Positions 56,127-64,000 of a stretch of 64,000 nucleotides of DNA are shown here, piece by piece (position 1 is the stretch's first letter; each line of letters opens with the position of its first letter). Origin of the DNA: Dichotomocladium elegans (Eukaryota > Mucoromycota > Mucoromycetes > Mucorales > Lichtheimiaceae); contig JAIXMN010000002.1 of NCBI GenBank assembly GCA_025716815.1, forward strand, positions 1,674,001-1,738,000, read 5' to 3'. The notes under the pieces are model-generated. The model saw nothing but the letters and a program-made list of their open reading frames with translations. It did not search any database and was not told where the DNA came from. A program made the translations under genes and the position numbers.

Positions 56127-58403
56127 ATGGTCGAAATTAAACCCTACGGCGCGTGGCCATCTCCTGTGACCCCAGATTCCCTCTCAGCCGGCATCAGCGC
56201 GACTGACTTGATGGTCGATGGCGAAGATGTGTACTGGAATGAAGTCATTCCAGCCGAACAAGGTCGCGGTCAGATCTTTTTCAAGACTCCCGTGGACACC
56301 GTCCCATTGCTACCGGCAGGGTACAGCTGCGCAGACCGAGTGCACGAGTATGGCCGCGGCACATTTGCCGTCAAGAATGGTCTGGTGGTCTTTTCAAACG
56401 ATAGTGACAGCCGACTCTATACTATCCGTGAGGGGACCATTGCACCCTTGACGGCGGACAGCAACAACCTACTTCGATACGGTGACATGCGCATTGATGA
56501 CAAGTGCGAGTATGTTGTGTGTATTCAGGAACAGCACTTTGAAAACGAGCAGCCAAAGGATGTGATCAACCGACTCGTGTCTGTTCGCCTCTCGGATGGG
56601 TCTGTTCATCCTCTTGCCGAAGGCTACGACTTTTATGCATCTCCACGTCTTCATGGCGATCAACTAGCATATGTTTGCTGGAAGCATAGCAACATGCCTT
56701 GGGATTTTACAGAGCTTCATGTTGGTACCTTCACCGGCACATCCATCGAGGGAACGAAATTCATTGCAGGGAACGAAGAGAGTGTTGCGGTAAGGCGAGC
56801 GGGCGGGGAAACTACTCCATCCTTCTTTTCTTAACTCTTTCTTTCCTTTTTTTTTTTTTGTCTCCCGGTAAAAATCAGCAACCCGAGTGGGGCTTGGATG
56901 GTACACTCTATTTTGTCTCGGACCGTTCCGGATTTTGGAACATTTACAAGTGCAGCGGGGATGAGGTCAAGCCTGCGTTGGGCAGGACGTTGGACCAAGA
57001 ATTTGCTGACGCAGCCTGGCGCTTCAATAACTCCTGGTATACGCCATCGCAATCCGATCCTACCAAACTGGTTTGCATCAACAAGAGCTCGCTTGCCATT
57101 ATGGATACCGAAAAGCAGACCCTCACCAATATCGAAGCCCTTCGTGACTATGTCAGCTTTGAATATATCCGCACCATGAAGGGTCCACATGGCGATATCA
57201 TCGTCACCAACGCGACGTCGACTCACGCACCTTGTCAGATTGTTGCAGTCGATGACAGCGGCGTCCGTGTGATTCGCGAGGGCAAGGCCCCCGCACTTGA
57301 CCTGCCCTACGTGTCACTAGGTGAAGAAATCGAATTCCCGACTGAAAACGGTCTGACGGCTTATGCCTACTACTATCCGCCCAAAAACCCCAACTACGAA
57401 GGTCCCAAGGGTGAACTCCCTCCTTTGCGTGTGCTCTCTCACGGTGGCCCTACCTCCTCCGTCTCTGGCAGCTATAATCGCAGCATCCAGTTCTGGACCA
57501 CGCGAGGATTTGGCATTGTGGATGTCAACTATGGTGGTAGCACAGGCTACGGCCGGACATACAGAAACAGACTCAAGAAGATGTGGGGTATCGTTGACGT
57601 GGATGACTGCTGCAATGCGGCACGTTATCTGGTCAAGCAGGGCCGGGTCGATGGTAACAAGTTGACCATTGAAGGTGGAAGTGCGGGCGGATACACTACT
57701 CTGTATGCTGGTTTTTTTTTTCTTGTTTGTTTGCTGGCATACAATGCCCACTAAATATATTCAATTAGAGCGAGCCTTGCCTTCCGCGACGTCTTCAAGG
57801 CTGGCTGCTGTCAGTATGGCATCTCGGATATCACCTTGTTGGCCAAGGAAACTCATAAATTCGAATCTCGCTACCCAGGCAAGCATATAAAAGTCGGACC
57901 TTTTTTTTTCTGCTAAGCAAGGACTCATATAAGCCATCTTTCTCTCTAGATGAGCTGATTGGCGAATATCCCAAGGACGAGGCCATTTACAAAGAGAGGT
58001 TGCGTTTGGGAAAAAAGGGGGCACAGTACAGTATTTGGACTGAAAATGGCAAATTCACAGATCTCCTTTGTTCTCGGCCGATAAGATAAAGTGCCCAGTC
58101 ATCTTTTTCCAGGGGGCAGAGGACAAGGTGGTCCCTCCATCCCAGGCGGAGGTCATGGTCAATGCACTCAAGGAAAATGGCGTTCCGGTGGCTTATGTTT
58201 TATACCCAGAGGAGGCACATGGTAAAGGCAGTTCATTCTCATATGCATCCACTGTTATCAAACTGATGCGTAATGGCATAGGTTTCCGCCGTGCTGAGAA
58301 TATCACGCGGACGGTCGAGCTGGAACTGTGGTTCTATGGCCAAATATTCGGTTTCCCTGTGGAGGGCGTCGATGGTGTGGAAATCTACAATTTTTCCAAG
58401 TAA
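56127..58403 (+). CDS. S9 family serine peptidase (acylaminoacyl/dipeptidyl-peptidase-like), six exons, 642 aa
   Basis: Exons: 56127-56789, 56879-57702, 57769-57878, 57950-57998, 58061-58221 and 58282-58403; 643 codons, all phases consistent. Intron 3 has a GC donor (GCAAGC). An N-terminal beta-propeller with repeats such as VHEYGRGTFAVKNGLVVFSN and QPEWGLDGTLYFVSDRSGFWN is followed by the alpha/beta-hydrolase domain with LRVLSHGGPTSSV, IVDVNYGGSTGYGRTYRN and the nucleophile elbow EGGSAGGYTTL (Ser489). Asp570 in GAEDKVVPP and His602 in PEEAHGF complete the triad. No signal peptide, so probably cytosolic. The layout is that of the DPP-like S9C group; exact peptide preference is unknown. Intron 1 carries a T13 tract, and a T10 tract follows the exon 2 donor. 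Confidence 0.92.
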
Positions 58404-61361
58404 TTCAATAGTGTATTGTTGTGACGTGATGATAACTCCTACAATGTCCCATGCGTATCACGTACCCAAGACATTGGTCCTTAAAATGGCTCTGTTTGTG
58501 TGCTTTCTTTACTACCGTCAAAGTTGGATATTACCCAAAAAGTTGCTAGACCCGCTGTATGTAACGCTGACTACAAGATCAGGCGAGGGAGCTGCAACAC
58601 TACTTGTATTGAAGACATGTTTCCAGATCCCTCGTCAGCATGATTTGTTAGGATTTACGATGATGCAATCAAGCGAAAGAAATATTGATGTATCTTGGAC
58701 GTCCAATATCCATCCCTTTGGGTTACTCCTCTCGAGCACCGGAGGGAATTCGCTTCAAAGATGGATAGGGAGTTGCAACCCTTTGCTCTTCTATGTTTCT
58801 CAAAAAGAAATGTTGCATATACATCTTACACGTCAGCATGATGCATGGCTTTGTTGGGAAACATGCATCTAACCGATCCACTTCTGGTTAAGGTTATTCT
58901 GATTGTCTTCCAGGCCATATCGCTATCATGATACACGATCATATATATTTATTTCATTATTATCATGGTGATCACCCGGTAAGGAGTAGATGTTATGGAT
59001 ATTAAGCAGTAATTACCGTCAATGAGATTTAGGTTTTCATGCCGTGTCAAGAAACGTTCTTGTTTGCACCAGAGGTGATCGTAGGATATGCCTTGTGACG
59101 AAAGAAAGACCAAACCTACATACTGTTGCATAAGCTGAAGGGCTGAAACAGCTTCATACATATACGCAAAACATGCTTGTCAATTGCTCAGATGCAAACA
59201 ATACAGGTATGGAAGAAAGTTTATAAGTCCTTGCTATCTACCGTCTTTGTATCTGTTTGTCATTTCCAAGCCTCATTATGACGACATGGGGCCTTTATTC
59301 TCATTGATCAGAGCAATCTGGAAGCTGAGCGCAAGAATTTTTATTTATTCAAAAGACATCTTGCTGTTCATGTTGTTTATCTTCTTTCCACGCCCTGCAG
59401 GATGTCTGTCTGTATGCACAATGCTTAAGAAGACTACATTCCCATTGAAGCAACATTAGGCTGTTACAGATGCATGCGCGCCATCTATAACAATTTCAGC
59501 ATATATTGACGGGAACTTCTTAACTGGGAGGCATCAATACCAAAAAAAAAAAAAAGAACGGATAGATGGGGGGGCAGTAAGTGGAGTATGAACACACTGG
59601 GATGGAATGGCCTGGTACAAGCATTTTTGAACCTCCACCACTCCGGTCGGGTCGTGCGTAGAAACACCGTTTCGAGGGATTTTTGCGAAAGGGTGGCTTT
59701 ATTTTCTCACAGGGCTCGATCAAAATCAAAACAGACGAGCTGATTGACATTTTTAGAATGAACCAAGCACCGGTCGCCCATCTATTGTATTTTCCTTATG
59801 AGGATCACTACGTAGAGTTGCATCGCATGTTAATTATTTTAGAAGCTCAGGGGAGAGGCATTATCGCGTACGCTTCAATGAGGAAACCAATAGATCGTGA
59901 GGAGGCATTTAATCCGATGCGCGCAAGTGCAGTGACTGATGCATATGCAATTTATTATGTCTGTTACATTGCCCCGACTGTAAACAAATATACAGCAGCT
60001 TCTCGACGTGGAAAATGGAGCGAAAAGACGTGCTTATGTTCCAACATTAAAGTAAAAGCCCTGGATCTATTATGGATGACGCTGCTGGGCCATTCTTGCA
60101 CTCTTGGTTGTGTTTGGACCACTGTTGTTCGCCTGACCCATCAAACATTGGTGATGATGAACCTTAACCTTCGATAACTTCGCGCATCCGAGATAATGCT
60201 AACCATAAATTCACCGTCACACGGTCCGAAGCTTAAATGGTACGAATATTCCTTTCCTCATGATGCATTGCCGCCTCCCAGGTAGGTAGGAGGCAGCTGT
60301 AAGTGAGCGAAAGGGGGTTGGGTGGGCAATAGGCAGTGCGTGGCAGGCTACCTTAGATCCAAAAGTGCTCCTTTCTTCGGGAAGCAACAAGTACCGCGTT
60401 CTTGTTAAGGCTTTTTCAGTTGTTGACCTAGTCACATGTACAGCATCATTGAGAACTTGATGCATTCCTTCTGAAAAAGCTTCCATCTTGACATCATTTG
60501 GCTCACAAGATTGTTAGTGTGACCAAAAACTCTGTATGAGAGGAGGGGGCGAATGTTTCGGATTCCCTCTTCATCTTCTCGCTAGTATAGCAATGACGAA
60601 GTCGATCCATTTTGAGCATCATTAGTTAATCTACATCTTCATTCCTATTATCAGTACGCGCTATGTTTACGTCCCTTGATGGGGGATATTAGCACGATGC
60701 CTTCTTCTCGCTTTTAAGAAAGGTAATCGTCCACGTCGTTGCTACTAGTTCCCTCGAAATAAAACTTTCTGTATTGGCCCCAAAACTTTGCAGATCTGCG
60801 AGCAAAAATGCATATTTTCCAACTTGCAAGTTATTTACTAAAAAATTGGTTTTCACGAAACTATCCTTCTATCTGCCGTTGTGCGAGCCCGCCCATTTTG
60901 CCTTTACTACCACACTACACATGCCGGGAAAAAAACGTTTAGTTCCTGGAGTGAGGTAATTCCATATTAGGAAGAGACAAACCCCCCAGACTGGAGCATA
61001 TCCATCATTGGCGCAATTCGCGCGCATCGTGTGTGACCCCAACACTCAACGATTTTTCGTGCCCGGGATGTTTTGCGGCAATCATGTCGAGGGCCCCACC
61101 GCCCGGGCGGAGGTGTGACGGCCAGCGGCAGGCCGGTACGCGCCAAACGGCCGAGAATGCACAAGGAATAAACAAATAAAGCAGAGTGATGTGTGGTGCT
61201 GTAGATAACGATGGCACGTATTGCTAAATAAAAACTCGATTTTTTGATCTTGGGCTTTTGAGCAAGAAGATACCTGATGGGGTTTTTTTCCCTATTTTGT
61301 GCCAAGATTTGAGGGATTTATTTTTCAAAAGAGATAAGATAGGTCTTAATCGCGACAGCTC
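58404..61361. other. 3 kb intergenic; no gene supported
   Basis: One frame of 139 codons from the ATG at 59758 (MNQAPVAHLLYFPYEDHYVE) is the only candidate. It starts plausibly but shows no family and has no splice-linked extension. GT-rich and A-run sequences occur near 59540. The rest is AT-rich without repeats seen. Confidence 0.45.
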
Positions 61362-61376
61362 CGGCCTATTTAACGC
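61362..61376 (+). promoter_or_regulatory. TATA-like element of the TRK gene
   Basis: CCTATTTAACGCAGG about 135-145 bases before the ATG at 61507, followed by a pyrimidine-rich leader (61410-61490). Confidence 0.35.
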
Positions 61377-61506
61377 AGGCAGTGATAGCTGAGAGTGGGA
61401 TCCAAAAAAAAATCCTGTCTCTTCCTTTTTCCTTTCCCGCTCTCAGCAAAGCACGCACCCCCTCCTTCTTCTCTTACCTCTCTCTGTTACCCTGGCATTG
61501 CTACAA

Positions 61507-64000
61507 ATGAGCCGTCGTATCCTTGGTTCGGTGCGCGACTGGTTCTTCAACTTCTACGAAAACCGCTTACACTTTATTGAGCTTCACTATCTTTGGTTTG
61601 CATTTTGCATCTTCTTCACATCCGCCCTGTTCTATTGCGAGCCTGGAACAACATGGAACTATGTTGACGCCCTCTTTATGGCTACGACCAGTTTCACCAA
61701 TACTGGCCTCAACACGCTCGCGATGTCTGACCTCAGCATATGGCAAACTACGATCATCGTGCTTAACTGCTTCTTCTCTTCCCATATCATCGTGTCCTAT
61801 GTTGTGCTCATGGCCCGGAAGCACTACTTCTCCAAGCGGTTCGAGGATATTCTTCGATTCAACAAGGAACGCCGGGCTCGCGAGGAGAACAGGCGCAAGG
61901 AACGCAAGCGCAGGATGTCAGCACGGAGCAAAGAAGGTGGCGACGGTGACCTGGAACTTGGGATCAAATCTGCCGACTCCCCCTCCCTGCACCGCCGGTC
62001 GTTGTCGTCCATCGCTTCGACCCCTGTCCCTGGAGTACAGGCATGCAAGGGACGAGGTCGGGCCATTTCCGCAATCCCCGGCCTCTCCCAGGACTTGCGG
62101 AAGGAGAAAAGCGAAACGGCCGACCTGACTACCAAGGCCGACATGATGTCGCAGTTCGGTGTAGAAAAGGCGAAAGAAAACCATCCATCGGGTTATCCCT
62201 GCGAAACCAAATTCGATCCGACGGCCGACAAATCTGGTGTAACCACGCCACAGTCTCCTTCTTCGGACAGCGCAACTCAGCCAGCAGTTCTCGGCAATCC
62301 AGCTGGTGGCATTGCTTTTGCGAATAATGTCGAGCAGCAGCGCGAAAATGCCCGTCGGCAGTTTGAGCAGGGACGACGCTTCGATGGCATGGTGGATATG
62401 ATGTCCCGCGACAATGACATGCCGTTGACAGACACCGTGTTGGATTCCGACATGGACGACGATAGCCGCGACGATGAAGCCATGTTTGAGGAAATCATGC
62501 GCCAGCCGATTGACAAGAGCCAGCTGACAAACGAGCAAAAATATCTCCTTGGTGGCGTCGAATACCGTGCCCTCGACATGCTCTCCCGCATTGTACCGAT
62601 CTATTTCTTGTGCATGAACATTATCTCGGCCTTTTTCTTCCGTCTTTATGTGGCCTGCTCGCCCTATGCGCAGAATGTGTTGCTTACATCAAACCCCAAC
62701 CCGGTTGATCCTTGGTTTTGGTCATTCTTTGCGTCCATCTCATCGTTCAATAACCTCGGTCTCATCCAGCTGGACGCCAACATGTCCCCCTTCCAAAGCT
62801 CACCTGCTCCGCTCATACTCAGCGCCTTCCTCATCGTTGTCGGCAACACTGGCTATGCCATCGTGCTGCGCTTCATCATCTGGGTCCTCTACAAGCTCAC
62901 GCCCCATGATAATACGTACCGACGCGAAACTCTTCGGTTCCTGCTCGATCATCCGCGTCGCTGCTACACTACTCTCTTCCCGGCAACCCAGACTTGGTGG
63001 CTCTTCATCATCCTTTTGGTGATCAACATTGTCGAGATTGTGTCCTTCCTTGTCTTGAATTTCTGGCTGCCTGTCCTCGAAAACTTGTCGTGGGGAACAC
63101 GAGTGCTCATCGCCTTCTTTCAATCGGTGGCCACGCGAAATGGTAAGTATATGGCTTTACATCCATTCCCTCTGTTCTTGTTGCTGATATGCTTGCTCTG
63201 ACATATAGCTGGTTTCACCGTCATCAATCTGAACGATATCAATCCGGGCGCTCAGCTTGTGTACATTATTGCAATGTACATCAGTGCTTATCCTGTGGCG
63301 ATTTCCATGCGTAACACGAATGTCTATCAGGCATGTGTGCTTCATTCGAGCTATTATCGACCATCTGCAGCAGCACACACGATCTAATTCTTTTGCTTTT
63401 GAACAGGAACGGTCACTTGGTGTTTATCGCGGCAGCCAAAACGATGGAGTCGCGTTCACGGACAGCGAACTGCGCGGGCCCGCCCCGTTTATCAAGTTGC
63501 GGCGCCATCCTACCATCAACAGTGTTGTGACCCAGTCGCGCAAGCTGCTCCGTGGCCCGGACTTTTTTGTGCTCACTCAGATCCAGCGCCAGCTCACGAG
63601 CGATATCTGCTGGGTGATCACAGGCGTCTTTTGCATTTGTGTGATCGAGGCGAGGGCTATCATGTCCCCCTCTCCGATTACCATATCCACTGTCATCTAC
63701 GAGGCTGTCTCTGCCTTTGGCAACGTAGGCGCATCTCCTGGTTACCCCAACACGGCCACATCTCAATGCGGTCAATACCATCTCCTCGGAAAGCTTGTGC
63801 TCATTCTGCTCATGTATCGTGGCCGACATCGAGGTAAGATGGGCGTCTCTCTTTCTGCACTGTCTTCATGCACGTTATATTGAATAATATCAATTCTTAG
63901 GTCTTCCGTCGTCCATTGACCGAGCTGTCCTTTTGCCATCTGAGCAGCTCGAACAGCAGGAAGTCGAGGAGCAGCTTCTGAAGCGACGCAATACATCTTT
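61507..64000 (+). CDS. TRK1: Trk-type potassium transporter, 5' part (continues beyond the window)
   Basis: High-affinity K+ uptake at the plasma membrane. Exons: 61507-63142, 63209-63330 (GC donor GCATGT), 63407-63833 and 63901 onward, phases consistent. The first M-P-M unit begins with FIELHYLWFAFCIFF and contains the pore segment TTSFTNTGLNTLAMSDL. A long hydrophilic loop (about residues 115-360) carries RRAREENRRKERKRR and acidic stretches (DSDMDDDSRDDEAMF). Further pores: SISSFNNLGLIQLDANM and AVSAFGNVGASPGYPNT, with the selectivity-filter Gly after FxN-G/TG. The regulatory NTNVYQ|ERSLGVY junction matches fungal Trk1. The last pore and C-terminus are cut off at the window edge. The start at MSRRILGSVRDW was chosen because it opens the family N-terminus; codons upstream are not supported. 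Confidence 0.95.

Noticed and set aside
59683..60177. 164-codon plus-strand frame
   Set aside because: The first 25 codons precede any ATG, there is no family, and it sits isolated in intergenic DNA; kept only as a remark.
61918..62538. 206-codon minus-strand frame
   Set aside because: Antisense to the hydrophilic loop of the TRK transporter.

Overview
The window is nuclear DNA of a filamentous fungus, most likely a member of Mucoromycota (Mucorales). The genes are interrupted by many short introns (mostly about 40-125 nt, GT-AG with a clear minority of GC-AG), products are typical fungal housekeeping proteins (Zn2Cys6 regulator, Pho80-type cyclin, SulP permease, Trk potassium transporter, Met22, Deg1), and accessory DNA carries Fanzor nucleases, a mariner-like transposase relic and a protein family that I know from mucoromycete genomes. 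No rRNA, tRNA, CRISPR array or bacterial operon was seen. Gene models were assembled by hand from reading frames, splice sites and family motifs. For most genes the exon lengths sum to a whole number of codons; the exceptions (TMEM223-like fragment, M1 aminopeptidase) are flagged.

Layout. 1-3.7 kb: 3' part of a TMEM223-like gene, a small ORF, and an acyl-CoA synthetase with an 11-nt microexon. 3.7-11.6 kb: gene-poor, AT-rich DNA with a MITE, a degenerate tandem repeat, unrecognised decayed coding and a solo right end of the Fanzor element. 11.6-16.7 kb: M1 aminopeptidase and a four-finger C2H2 protein. 16.7-19.4 kb: intergenic. 19.4-28.4 kb: mucoromycete-type hypothetical, a regulator with two zinc clusters, an F-box protein and a wax-synthase-like acyltransferase. 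28.4-45 kb: gene-dense block with a Pcl-type cyclin, an Rkm4/SETD6-like SET methyltransferase head-to-head with DEG1, pirin, MET22, a Gdown1/POLR2M-like protein, a small GPI-type surface protein and a SulP sulfate permease. 45-49.7 kb: pseudogene, USP-like protein, relic coding. 49.7-55.6 kb: accessory island with a broken Fanzor and a second, nearly intact Fanzor in a putative terminal-inverted-repeat transposon that also holds a transposase relic, a nested MITE and a hairpin-rich candidate guide-RNA scaffold. 56-58.4 kb: S9 peptidase. 61.5-64 kb: 5' part of a TRK transporter running off the window.

The most interesting content is the Fanzor island: a eukaryotic RNA-guided nuclease of the TnpB lineage, its likely non-coding RNA just downstream, element ends with repeated GTCGNA-type motifs, a second copy of the right end 45 kb away, and a diverged Fanzor relic next door. 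Otherwise the genes are independent eukaryotic transcription units. MET22 and the SulP permease both belong to sulfate assimilation and lie 5 kb apart, but nothing in the sequence shows that this is more than chance.
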